Of a DNA stretch of 27,481 bases, positions 7,728-15,019 are shown in pieces. Within the stretch, counting starts at the first letter, position 1, and each line of letters begins with the position of its first letter. The notes under the pieces were generated by a model that was not told the DNA's origin, ran no database searches, and saw nothing but the letters and a program-made list of their open reading frames with translations. The stretch comes from Anaerolineales bacterium (GTDB lineage: Bacteria; Chloroflexota; Anaerolineae; Anaerolineales; Villigracilaceae). The stretch is taken from positions 1 through 27,481 of the forward strand of contig JAFGKO010000351.1 of the NCBI GenBank assembly GCA_016928525.1, read 5' to 3'. The position numbers and the translations under genes are program-made.

Positions 7728-8147
7728 ATGCGCAAATCCACTTTTGATGCAAACTTCCACAACCTGGATGAGATCCGGGAATTTGTCGGTGAAGCTGCTC
7801 GCCAGGTTGGTTTTTCGGAAAAAGAGATTTATTCCATACAATTGGCGGCTGATGAAGCCAGCACCAATATTATCGAGCATGCTTATGCCGGCATTGAAAA
7901 CGGCAAAATTGAAATAGACTGTAGCATCGCGGGCGAGGAATTGAAAATCGTTATGCGCGATAATGGAAAATCCTTTGACCCATCCAGTGTTCCTGAACCG
8001 AATGTGAAAGCCGATCTTTCTGAACGCAAAATCGGAGGATTGGGGATGTATTTGATGCGCAAGCTTATGGACGAGGTGTCTTATGAGGCGTCGCCAAAGA
8101 CGGGCAATGCCTTGACCATGATCAAGCGCAAAGGAGACGCCGGGTGA
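7728..8147 (+). CDS. HATPase anti-sigma factor kinase (RsbW/SpoIIAB-like)
   Basis: A 139-residue GHKL ATPase. The N-box reads ADEASTNIIEHAY (usual form EACTNAIEHAY), the G1 box MRDNGKSFDP and the G2 region GGLGMYLMRKLMDEV, so ATP binding looks intact. In the family such kinases bind a sigma factor and phosphorylate a STAS antagonist, here presumably the protein encoded at 7315. I chose the ATG at 7728 because the homologous part begins right there (MRKSTFDANF). A TTG at 7677 would add 17 residues encoded by a hairpin. The stop overlaps the GTG of the phosphatase gene as GTGA. No sigma factor gene is adjacent, so the final target is unknown. Confidence 0.88.
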   Translation: MRKSTFDANFHNLDEIREFVGEAARQVGFSEKEIYSIQLAADEASTNIIEHAYAGIENGKIEIDCSIAGEELKIVMRDNGKSFDPSSVPEPNVKADLSERKIGGLGMYLMRKLMDEVSYEASPKTGNALTMIKRKGDAG

Positions 8148-11100
8148 CTGCTGCTGCCCGTTCTCCTGAGTCATCGGACTGGCGAGCACTCGCCGGACTC
8201 GGGGAACAACTTGTCAGCACCACCTCGCTGGTTGACCAGCGTAATCGCATCATTGACGTGACCCGCAGGTTGGTGGCCGGTGAAGTCGATGTATGGCTTC
8301 ACGAGAGTCTTTTCCGCTTGCCTGACTGGAATGAAGCGCCCCTTTTTCCACCCGAACCCGAATTAGAGGGGATGCGCGAGGCATTTCATTCAGGGAAACC
8401 GGTAGTCCGCAATAAATCAACCAGCCGGAATTCAAGTGGAACTTGCGCTGCCATCCCACTTGAGGATCAGGGACTGACACTGGGCATACTGCAAGTTAGC
8501 CACCCAGATAACAATGAATTTCCCGTAGAGGAACTGGACGTCCTGATAGGGTTAGCCAGTGTCATTTCGGTGAGCCTGTTCGCTTCACATCGGGTGGCTG
8601 TCGAGCGCTTTCGTCTGAACCAGATCAACCTTGTGCATGAAGTCAGCGCCCAGATCGCCAATGTAATGGACATGGACGAACTGGCACGGCGCGTTACCGA
8701 ACTTATCCAGAAGACATTTAAATATTCTTATGTTGGCGTTTTTACGCATGAGCCGGGCTCTCAAAAATTGCGCTTCCGATCCAGCGCATCTGCCCCACGC
8801 AAGGGACGGCGCAAGTCACAACGGGCGTTGGAGGTAAAACTTGGCCAGGGGTTGATCGGGCAGGCCGCGCAGTCTGGGGAAATGATCGTTGTGGATGATG
8901 TCCAGGCGGACGCCCGTTTTCGTTTCATCCCCAGCCTGCCGGAAACAAAATCCGAAGTCGTTTTGCCTTTGAAAATCGAGGATCGGGTATTGGGCGTGAT
9001 AGATGTGCAAAGTGACCAGTTGCAGGCGTTTCACCCCAATGACTTATTGATCCTGGATGCATTAGCTGCCAACATCGCCCGCGCAGTGGAAGGAGCGCAT
9101 CTGTACACTGCTTTGCGCCGTCGAGCGGATCAGTTGGCATTGATCGCCGAAGTGAGCGATGCAGTTACTTCCACGTTGAATTTGAGCGAAGTGATGCACA
9201 AAACGGCTAATTTGATCCACAAAAAATTCGGCTATCCGTTTGTGCATTTGTTTACAGTGCACCCTAACCGGCGGCAGGTGATCTACGAGGCGGGCAGCGG
9301 TGCGCGCAGCCGCAAGCTGGAGGGGTATGCCATCCCGCTGGATGACCCACAGGGCATTATTCCCTGGGTAGCCCGAAAAGGCGAGACGGTTCTTACGAAC
9401 GATGTGGGCCAGGATGATCGTTACGTCGACTCGCCTTTTCCTCCCAAGAATGTGCGCTCAGAGTTATGTGTTCCCCTTCTGTTTGACCGGCGGGTTGTGG
9501 GTGTGCTGGATGTGCAGAGCGACAAGTTGAATGCCTTTACCGAAGACGACCGGATGATCTTCGAAGCGGTCGCTGACAACATCGCTTCGGCCATCCATAA
9601 CGCTGACCTGTATGCTTCGGAGCAATGGCGTCGCCAGATAGCCGACGGCTTGCGCGAAGTAGCGGTGTTGCTCTCTGCCAACGTGGGCGTCGAGGATGTA
9701 CTGGATGCGGTTCTTGTGGAGTTGTATAAGACGTTGCCAGTGGATGTTTCTGCCATCTGGTTATTGGAAGAAGGTGATTTGTATCTGGCTGCGGTTCGCG
9801 GCTGTAGAGCCGACTTATTAGAAGAGGCGCGTCAGAGTTCTGTGGAAGCATCCGTTGCTTTGATGAGCGCCCTGGTGTCTGAGCGCCCCGTGATCCGCCG
9901 CCCGGATGACCCGAAATGGCCTTCCGGGTTGGCCGCTAGATTTGAGGATAACTACTCCTCAATTGCTGCGCCATTACACGTTGGCGATCAACCCGTTGGC
10001 GTGTTGACACTGGCGCATTCCACACCTGGGCGTTATGGTCACGAGGCCCAGGCCATGACCACTACATTTGCCAGCTATGCCGCCGTTGCGATAGAAAATG
10101 CCCGCCTGTATGATTCTGCCCAAGAACAGGCTTATGCCTCGGCGGCCTTGTTGCAGGTCGCGCAAGCGGTCGTCAGCCTGAGCGATCTCGATGAAATTCT
10201 GAGCACTATCGTGCGTATCATGCCCATCTTGGTGGGTGTCGAGCGTTGTGCGCTCTATTTATGGGACGCAGAAAAGGGCGCAAACTATCCTTACGAAGAG
10301 TATGGTCTTTCGGAAGAGGATGAGATCGATTTTTGGGAGAGAGAATTCCCGGCAGGCGCCTCGCCTGTATTGGATGCTGCTCGAGCCCAGGCGCATGCCC
10401 TGGCGTTTCCAGTGGATGACTCGTTTTCTTTCCGGGATTGGGTGGGATTGGACGTTCTGGATGAGGATGTAGAGAGTGAAGCCCTCACCAGCAACCACCA
10501 GCTTCTCCTGGCTGTGCCCCTGCTCATCAAAAACGACATTTTCGGGGTAATGCTGGTACAGGAAGCGCCCGGCGGACTGCGTTTCCGTGCCCGTCGTCTG
10601 GACATCATCAACGGCATCGCGCAGCAGGCAGCCCTGGCAGTCCAGAATGACCGCTTACAAGCCGAGATGTTCGTCCGCGAACGCCTCGAGGCTGAAGTCG
10701 AGCTTGCTCGCCAGATCCAGCAGACCTTTATCCCCGAAACCTTGCCGCTGCTCTCCGGCTGGGATCTGGCAGCCCGTTGGCGCACAGCCCGGCAGGTAGG
10801 CGGCGATTTCTACGATGTGATGGAATTGCCCGGCGGGCGCACTGGCCTGTTCATTGCGGATGTGGCCGATAAGGGTGTGCCCGCGGCGCTCTTTATGGCG
10901 CTCACCCGGACGCTCGTGCGTGCTTCCGTGATCGGGACCGAATCGCCGGCCGAGGCCTTGCGCCGTGTCAATGACTTGCTCATCCCGGATACTCAGCAGG
11001 GTATGTTCGTGACGGCTGTCTATGCTGTGCTCTATCCGGAAAGCGGGAAGTTGGTCTATGCCAACGCGGGACACAATCCGCCGTTGTGGTTGACTCACGA

Positions 11101-11407
11101 TGACAAAGTTGAACGACTGACTCGTACTGGTATGGCCTTGGGGGTGATAGAGGGCGAGAAAGTCGAAGAACGATCCATCAAGCTGAAGAAAGGCGATAAC
11201 CTGCTGCTATACACAGATGGTTTGAGTGAAGCTTTCTCTTCTAGCGGCGATATGTTTGGGGAGGAACGTATTATTTCAGCCTTGCAGGCCGGAACAGACA
11301 AATCCGCCGAGCGCCTTTTGCAGGGCGTCGAAGCCGAATTGGATGAGTTTGTGGGCGATGAGGAACAGTCCGATGACCTGACCATGCTGCTGTTGCGGCG
11401 GGAATAG
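8144..11407 (+). CDS. Multi-GAF PP2C-type serine phosphatase (RsbU/SpoIIE-like)
   Basis: A 1087-residue cytoplasmic sensor-phosphatase that probably dephosphorylates the STAS protein at 7315. Four to five tandem GAF-like sensory domains occupy about residues 15-155 (weakest), 165-315, 325-485, 490-650 and 660-850. Their repeated ends read VLGVIDVQSD and VVGVLDVQSD. A short coiled linker (RLEAEVELARQIQQTF) leads to the SpoIIE/PP2C domain at about 865-1087. Metal-binding acidic motifs are all present: VGGDFYD near 885, DVADKGVPAALF, YTDGLSEA and DDLTMLL. No membrane segment or heme/bilin ligand is identifiable by eye, so the signal is unknown. The GTG start follows AAGGAG and overlaps the kinase stop by 4 nt. 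Confidence 0.93.
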   Translation: MTAAARSPESSDWRALAGLGEQLVSTTSLVDQRNRIIDVTRRLVAGEVDVWLHESLFRLPDWNEAPLFPPEPELEGMREAFHSGKPVVRNKSTSRNSSGTCAAIPLEDQGLTLGILQVSHPDNNEFPVEELDVLIGLASVISVSLFASHRVAVERFRLNQINLVHEVSAQIANVMDMDELARRVTELIQKTFKYSYVGVFTHEPGSQKLRFRSSASAPRKGRRKSQRALEVKLGQGLIGQAAQSGEMIVVDDVQADARFRFIPSLPETKSEVVLPLKIEDRVLGVIDVQSDQLQAFHPNDLLILDALAANIARAVEGAHLYTALRRRADQLALIAEVSDAVTSTLNLSEVMHKTANLIHKKFGYPFVHLFTVHPNRRQVIYEAGSGARSRKLEGYAIPLDDPQGIIPWVARKGETVLTNDVGQDDRYVDSPFPPKNVRSELCVPLLFDRRVVGVLDVQSDKLNAFTEDDRMIFEAVADNIASAIHNADLYASEQWRRQIADGLREVAVLLSANVGVEDVLDAVLVELYKTLPVDVSAIWLLEEGDLYLAAVRGCRADLLEEARQSSVEASVALMSALVSERPVIRRPDDPKWPSGLAARFEDNYSSIAAPLHVGDQPVGVLTLAHSTPGRYGHEAQAMTTTFASYAAVAIENARLYDSAQEQAYASAALLQVAQAVVSLSDLDEILSTIVRIMPILVGVERCALYLWDAEKGANYPYEEYGLSEEDEIDFWEREFPAGASPVLDAARAQAHALAFPVDDSFSFRDWVGLDVLDEDVESEALTSNHQLLLAVPLLIKNDIFGVMLVQEAPGGLRFRARRLDIINGIAQQAALAVQNDRLQAEMFVRERLEAEVELARQIQQTFIPETLPLLSGWDLAARWRTARQVGGDFYDVMELPGGRTGLFIADVADKGVPAALFMALTRTLVRASVIGTESPAEALRRVNDLLIPDTQQGMFVTAVYAVLYPESGKLVYANAGHNPPLWLTHDDKVERLTRTGMALGVIEGEKVEERSIKLKKGDNLLLYTDGLSEAFSSSGDMFGEERIISALQAGTDKSAERLLQGVEAELDEFVGDEEQSDDLTMLLLRRE

Positions 11408-11423
11408 CGCAGAGTTTCAGGTA

Positions 11424-11441
11424 ACCTTTCCGGGGAAAGGT
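11424..11441. terminator. Small hairpin between convergent genes
   Basis: ACCTTTC at 11424-11430 pairs with GAAAGGT at 11435-11441 around a 4-nt loop. It sits 17 nt after the phosphatase stop and 24 nt from the stop of the convergent DUF2442 gene. No T-run follows on either strand, so a terminator role is weakly supported. Confidence 0.3.
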
Positions 11442-11465
11442 ACAGGGGCAATGAAGAGAAGCTTT

Positions 11466-11741
11466 TTACCCCGAAATCGAAATTGTCTCAGGAATTTCCT
11501 CACCTGTCACCAAACTATACAGCACATCGGGATCAAGGTCAGCGCCATTGGGCCAGAAGATCGTTCCCCATTCGGGATTGACATCTATCTTGGCGAAGAA
11601 GTCTTCATCTTTCAGCGGCTCGAACACGTCCCTGAATTTGACAAGTTTGCGAATGTCCACTGTGCCTTTAGCGCCGTCTTCGAATTCCAAATGCAGGCGA
11701 AAACCTTTCAGCGGTTTGACTTTTACAATATCTTTTAGCAT
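11466..11741 (-). CDS. DUF2442 domain protein
   Basis: A 91-residue soluble protein matching DUF2442. The N-terminal part has the pattern VKPLKGFRLHLEFEDG, then the block VDIRKLVKF, a central FFAKIDVNPEWGTIFWPNG and the C-terminal DLDPDVLYSLVTG. The function of the family is unknown, and members are often encoded beside DUF4160 or toxin-antitoxin-like genes, which are absent here. The ATG lies inside the 3' end of the upstream Cys-rich reading frame, with no Shine-Dalgarno sequence visible. It is the last gene of the minus-strand run that starts at 13654. Confidence 0.88.
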   Translation of the reverse strand: MLKDIVKVKPLKGFRLHLEFEDGAKGTVDIRKLVKFRDVFEPLKDEDFFAKIDVNPEWGTIFWPNGADLDPDVLYSLVTGEEIPETISISG

Positions 11742-12069
11742 AAGTGTTTGCTAAACCAATACAAAATGATTGTATCACGACCTGGAATGTGGATGACCTT
11801 TCATTTCCTACATCCCCCATCGTGACCCCCGTCCCCGCCGGGAAACACGTCCATCCACCATCTCCTCCACTCCCCAGACAGTTAGACCCGCAATCACATT
11901 CAAACCCGCAACCTTCATTACAAGCCCGATAATCATTTGTACAGCTACATCCAGCACCCTGAGATTCCCCACACAATATATTACCCTCAGGTATGGCCAG
12001 GCTGACCTTAGGGGTAAACAGCGAAACCGCCACTAAAACAGTTAGTGTTAGCAAGACCCGTTTCACCAT
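11668..12069 (-). CDS. Putative secreted cysteine-rich protein
   Basis: A 133-residue reading frame with a convincing signal peptide: VKR, a hydrophobic core (VLLTLTVLVAVSLF), and a likely cleavage after VSLA near residue 25. The next 50 residues hold about nine Cys in a Gly/Ser-rich context (pattern CGFECDCGSNC), suggesting disulfides or metal binding outside the cell. The last 25 residues overlap the DUF2442 gene by 74 nt in another frame and look like non-coding carry-over (ending RRRR), so the original stop may have been lost by frameshift. The start overlaps the stop of the upstream membrane protein gene by 7 nt, which supports it being real. No family recognised. Confidence 0.55.
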   Translation of the reverse strand: MVKRVLLTLTVLVAVSLFTPKVSLAIPEGNILCGESQGAGCSCTNDYRACNEGCGFECDCGSNCLGSGGDGGWTCFPAGTGVTMGDVGNERSSTFQVVIQSFCIGLANTYAKRYCKSQTAERFSPAFGIRRRR

Positions 12070-12515
12070 CTCAATACCGGCTCACTCGCCGCTCCACCGA
12101 CAGTAACAACGTTCATTTCTACCCCCAACTCCCTGGCAAACCTACCCATCACCAAATTGCTAAGGAGCCCATTCAACACGTTCTCATCCACCGCAGCGAT
12201 ATTCACCTCATCAGGATACACAACTACCCGCATCACCCCGAAGGTGTTCCTTGTCGTTTCCACACAAAGAATCCTCTCCCTCCCCATCGACTGCGCTATA
12301 CAATCCCCCGTATCCCTCCACACCTCCCTCTTCTCGAACTTTACAAGCTGCAATCCGACTTGTCCTTTTCCAATCAAAGCTTTTTCCACTTCCCACCAGT
12401 CAATAATCATCGGGCTAGGTAGTACAATAATTTGCACGAACAATAACAGAAAAACTGTCGCAATTACCACCGCCCCCGTAACCCACCAATACCAGCCTAG
12501 ATTAAATAGCCTCAC
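12063..12515 (-). CDS. Single-pass membrane protein of unknown function
   Basis: A 150-residue protein. A Trp-rich N-terminus leads into one membrane segment at about residues 10-32, and the rest is probably outside. Two Cys in the outer domain (DTGDCIAQ and ERILCVET) could pair. The C-terminal half has the pattern VYPDEVNIAAVDENVLNGLL. The start is a GTG at 12515 with a GAGGGG stretch just upstream, 17 nt after the lipoprotein stop. The stop overlaps the start of the Cys-rich gene. I do not recognise a family. The operon position suggests a role alongside the lipoprotein. Confidence 0.65.
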   Translation of the reverse strand: MRLFNLGWYWWVTGAVVIATVFLLLFVQIIVLPSPMIIDWWEVEKALIGKGQVGLQLVKFEKREVWRDTGDCIAQSMGRERILCVETTRNTFGVMRVVVYPDEVNIAAVDENVLNGLLSNLVMGRFARELGVEMNVVTVGGAASEPVLRW

Positions 12516-12532
12516 CCCCTCAGTATAACAAC

Positions 12533-13654
12533 TTACTTCGCTTCTGCAAATTCAAACAACTTAACTTGATCATTATTCGCTGTCTCCTGGGCATACACGT
12601 GTCCAGCAGAAAAATAGACAAGTTTAGAACCATCAGCTGTTTGTGTGTAAATCCCTTTTATTGGTTCTTTGGGGAGATTCAGCGCCATATCCAAGGCCAA
12701 TCCCACAAATTGTGATGCTGCCTGCTCAGCCTCATCTCCCAAACCATCGCCACCGAACCTTCCGATATAATAATCTTTCCTGCCCAGCGGAATATCACTT
12801 GTAAACGAATAGCTCCCAACCGTCATAACCACTTCTCCCTGCTCATTTACCCCAAACATCACGGCGTTGAAGGCTGCCACATACAACTTATGTGCTATAA
12901 GACTGAATGCCGGATTCAAGGGATCTGCCCAATCCATACCTCCGGTAAGAGTTTTAAATCGATCAGCATCAACAACTTGGACAGTCAATCTACTCAAATC
13001 TGCCTGGACTGTATCAAACGAAACAGCTTCATTTCGATCGTCATATGTCTGTTCATAATATTCCATTTCTGGATCTAACCTACTCAGATCAGTTCTTCTG
13101 GGAAGTACAATCGTAAACTTAGTTCCCGCCGGCGCGCTCTCGACAGCCGCAATCCACTCCTCCGCCGATTCATACTTGGTAGCGTCATTCGGCTCTCCGC
13201 TCCACTCATTCCATTTCCTCCCAGACTCATAAAGTCCGGTCAGCCACTTTGTCCGCACCGCCTCCCAATCCACCTCCTGGTTTAGCACCAAAACATCCTT
13301 CCCAGTCGCGGGATCTCGCAGCAGCCCCGCCTCCCCGATCGCAAATCCCTCCGGCACCCACTGCGCCTGCTCTATGATCTTCAGCCACTCGCCGGAATCC
13401 AGGCTGTATTCCATCACCCGGCTTCCCTGGGAATCGAGACCGAATATCTCCTCCCCATCGATCTCCACGGAGGCCACGTTCCCAGGCAGCGCTTCCATCC
13501 AGGGTTCCAGGGTTGGGGTGGGGGTGCCGGTGGGCGCGGGCGTGGCGGTCGTCGTAGGGATGGCAGTTGCCGTTTCGATGGGGAGCGCCGTCACTGGGGC
13601 ACAGGCGGCTATGCTGATCAAGATGATGATTGTGAGCAAGGTCAGGCGTTGCAT
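12533..13654 (-). CDS. Lipoprotein of unknown function
   Basis: A 373-residue protein with a lipoprotein signal. The hydrophobic stretch LTLLTIIILISIAAC ends in a lipobox with Cys at residue 18. A Thr/Pro/Ala linker at about 22-50 lifts a soluble domain of about 320 residues off the membrane. The domain contains a strand-rich start (SVEIDGEEIFGLDSQG), an acidic middle (RLDPEMEYYEQTYDDRNE) and a C-terminal part with IGRFGGDGLGDEAEQAASQF and ending QVKLFEFAEAK. No family or catalytic motif recognised. GGAGGG lies 5 nt before the ATG, and a well-formed promoter is at 13704-13732. It is the first gene of a four-gene minus-strand run. Confidence 0.85.
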   Translation of the reverse strand: MQRLTLLTIIILISIAACAPVTALPIETATAIPTTTATPAPTGTPTPTLEPWMEALPGNVASVEIDGEEIFGLDSQGSRVMEYSLDSGEWLKIIEQAQWVPEGFAIGEAGLLRDPATGKDVLVLNQEVDWEAVRTKWLTGLYESGRKWNEWSGEPNDATKYESAEEWIAAVESAPAGTKFTIVLPRRTDLSRLDPEMEYYEQTYDDRNEAVSFDTVQADLSRLTVQVVDADRFKTLTGGMDWADPLNPAFSLIAHKLYVAAFNAVMFGVNEQGEVVMTVGSYSFTSDIPLGRKDYYIGRFGGDGLGDEAEQAASQFVGLALDMALNLPKEPIKGIYTQTADGSKLVYFSAGHVYAQETANNDQVKLFEFAEAK

Positions 13655-13703
13655 GGAATCCCTCCGTTCATGTCAATGAGAGACGAAATTTGTTGATATT
13701 CAT

Positions 13704-13732
13704 AGGATACGGAAATAACGAGCATATGTCAA
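13704..13732 (-). promoter_or_regulatory. Sigma70-like promoter for the lipoprotein operon
   Basis: On the minus strand TTGACA (13732-13727) and TATCCT (13709-13704) are separated by exactly 17 bp. The -10 box ends 49 nt before the lipoprotein ATG at 13654, leaving a leader of about 40 nt with a GGAGGG Shine-Dalgarno sequence. Confidence 0.72.
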
Positions 13733-13793
13733 GATTTTTTGATCGTTCTCGAAGCATCTCTGCCTGCTCGGCGGCCTGAAAAATATGTGTAAC

Positions 13794-13809
13794 GCGACAT
13801 TTATGTCGC
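13794..13809. repeat. Small perfect hairpin, 6-bp stem
   Basis: GCGACA at 13794-13799 pairs with TGTCGC at 13804-13809 around TTTA. It lies in the gene-poor stretch 13655-14279 and resembles short palindromic repeats scattered between genes in many genomes. Copy number elsewhere cannot be judged from this window. Confidence 0.4.
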
Positions 13810-13839
13810 CTTGCCCACGAAGACACAATTACAAAATGA

Positions 13840-14052
13840 CTTCCATACATAGGATCGCCCCTTCCCACGAAACCGGGCGCAGAGGCGCTCAAAGATGCGC
13901 ATCCGATATACGAGAGCGCCAAAGGTATCCTCAACTCTCACCAGGGATTCGATCCCGATGGCAGGGTGACCGACCGCGAGAAAGCAGTCGAAACGGTCAA
14001 GGAATTGCGCGACGCCACTCGCCCGGCAGATTCTTCTGGCACATCGGAATAG
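13840..14052 (+). pseudogene. Decayed coding fragment, family not recognised
   Basis: A 70-codon open frame without a start codon ends in TAG at 14050. Its translation looks protein-like, with the patterns PTKPGAEALKDAHPIYESAK and DPDGRVTDREKAVETVKELR, a mix of amphipathic helix and acidic loop. The other frames are low-quality. No Shine-Dalgarno sequence or ATG precedes it, and a stop (TGA at 13837) closes it on the left. It is best read as the 3' remnant of a deleted gene. I could not match it to a family, and chance openness remains possible. Confidence 0.35.
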
Positions 14053-14080
14053 AAATAGAAGATGATCGATATTGGCAGGG

Positions 14081-14166
14081 AACCACGAAGGTAAGGAGAC
14101 ACAGAGAAATAAATCTCTGTGTCTCCCCTGGCACCGCCCGCCAGGGCAGGTGTGTGTCTCGTGGTT
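14081..14166. repeat. Nested inverted repeat: outer 8-bp arms around two hairpins
   Basis: AACCACGA at 14081-14088 pairs with TCGTGGTT at 14159-14166. Inside, 14095-14107 pairs perfectly with 14114-14126 (13 bp, loop AATAAA), and CCCTGGC at 14126-14132 pairs with GCCAGGG at 14140-14146. The left part reads like the AACCACGAAG/ACACAGAG type of intergenic repeat. The structure could be a small non-autonomous mobile repeat or a folded RNA element. No coding sequence crosses it. Confidence 0.6.
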
Positions 14167-14223
14167 GGATTTCCAGGTCGATGTCGGTTGCATATTTTGT
14201 AATGGTTCTTTGTAGTCGCAACT

Positions 14224-14252
14224 TTGACCTTTCCACTCTGTTGGCTTACAAT
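14224..14252 (+). promoter_or_regulatory. Sigma70-like promoter for the RidA-family gene
   Basis: TTGACC at 14224-14229 and TACAAT at 14247-14252 are separated by 17 bp. The ATG at 14280 follows with AAGGAG at 14268-14273, giving a leader of about 20 nt. Confidence 0.72.
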
Positions 14253-14279
14253 CATGACATCAAAATCAAGGAGTGACAC

Positions 14280-14690
14280 ATGTACACAACTGAGGGCAAA
14301 AAGATCATCCACACAGACAAAGCACCTGAAGCCATTGGTCCCTATTCACAGGCAGTTCGCACAGAGAGTATGGTCTACACCGCCGGGCAGATTGGCCTCG
14401 ACCCGGCCACGATGGAACTTGTCAGCGGCGGGGTGGAAGCCGAAACGCGCCAGGTGTTGAACAACCTGAAGCAGGTGTTGGAAGCTGCCAATTCCGGGCT
14501 GAATTATGTGATCAAGACCACGGTCTTCCTGCGCGACATGGCTGATTTTCCCAAGATGAACGCCATCTATGCGGAATTCTTCCCCGAAAATCCGCCTGCC
14601 CGTTCTACTGTCGCGGTGGCGGCCTTGCCCAAAGGCGTGGCGGTAGAAATCGAAGCCATCGCGCTGGCCGCTCCCGGTCACGGCGACTGA
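14280..14690 (+). CDS. RidA/YjgF family enamine/imine deaminase
   Basis: A 136-residue RidA-family protein. Well-studied members form a trimer and hydrolyse reactive 2-aminoacrylate-type enamines and imines released by PLP enzymes. Seen: the N-terminal APEAIGPYSQAV with the conserved Tyr, VYTAGQIGLDP, the central VIKTTVFLRDMADFPKMN, and the C-terminal PARSTVAVAALPKGVAVEIEA with the conserved Arg and Glu of the active site. AAGGAG lies 6 nt before the ATG and a clear promoter lies upstream, so it is probably transcribed alone. It is not next to a PLP enzyme here, although one is encoded at 23741 in the same window. Confidence 0.95.
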   Translation: MYTTEGKKIIHTDKAPEAIGPYSQAVRTESMVYTAGQIGLDPATMELVSGGVEAETRQVLNNLKQVLEAANSGLNYVIKTTVFLRDMADFPKMNAIYAEFFPENPPARSTVAVAALPKGVAVEIEAIALAAPGHGD

Positions 14691-14771
14691 CCATTAATTA
14701 CTTATTGCCGATCACTGCGTGCCGGGTTGGGACTTGTAATTGGTTTCTCCGGGAATTTCCGTGGTAGATAC

Positions 14772-14823
14772 CCGGATTTGGGGGGGTGAGCGTGCGTACG
14801 CACGCTCACCCCCCCAAATCCGG
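14772..14823. repeat. Perfect 52-bp palindrome without spacer
   Basis: Every base from 14772 to 14797 pairs with 14823 to 14798. The centre is GTGCGTACGCAC and each arm carries a run of seven G or C next to GTGAGC. On the plus strand it is followed by CCTTTT, so it may terminate the RidA transcript. Its right edge coincides with the point where histidine kinase coding similarity begins. It shares a GGGGTG arm and a GTA centre with the palindrome at 14-54. Confidence 0.9.
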
Positions 14824-14960
14824 ACCTTTTCACGGCGGATCCTGAAGAACCTGCAATTGTGCATGAGATTGTTACCGTACATAGTGGTAGAATTACGGTT
14901 CGCAGCCAGGAGGGGCTAGGAACGACCTTTAATGTTTTCCTGCCGCTGGCGAATAAGTAA
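14823..14960 (+). pseudogene. C-terminal remnant of a histidine kinase (HATPase_c end)
   Basis: The frame ending in TAA at 14958 translates to the last part of a GHKL kinase domain: AIVHEIVTVHSGRITVRSQE followed by GLGTTFNVFLPLANK. This matches the usual kinase ending (AIVKxIVExHGGxIxVxSxxGxGTTFxxxLP). The G1/G2 boxes, ATP lid, N-box and phospho-acceptor His are all missing. Upstream the frame runs into the 52-bp palindrome and meets a stop at 14787. It is therefore a non-functional leftover of a deleted gene. No response regulator is nearby. Confidence 0.75.
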
Positions 14961-14969
14961 ATCTTTCGA

Positions 14970-14999
14970 TTGTTTTTGCGAGTGGATTATCATTGTAAT
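14970..14999 (+). promoter_or_regulatory. Weak promoter candidate for the polysaccharide cluster
   Basis: TTGTTT at 14970-14975 and TGTAAT at 14994-14999 are separated by 18 bp, 20 nt before the ATG at 15020. In such AT-rich sequence chance matches are common. No other promoter stands out ahead of the cluster. Confidence 0.3.
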
Positions 15000-15019
15000 T
15001 TCTCCTCTCAATTCTCACT

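Noticed and set aside
12157..12528. Plus-strand frame of 123 residues opposite the single-pass membrane protein
   Set aside because: The minus frame has a start, a membrane segment and close gene spacing in an operon. The plus frame is Ser/Thr/Pro-rich antisense sequence.
13668..13934. Minus-strand frame of 88 residues in the gene-poor stretch
   Set aside because: It runs through the well-formed promoter of the lipoprotein operon and through a hairpin, and its composition is not protein-like.
14095..14126. Rho-independent terminator
   Set aside because: The 13-bp stem is followed by CCTGG and not by a T-run on either strand, and no complete gene ends just before it.
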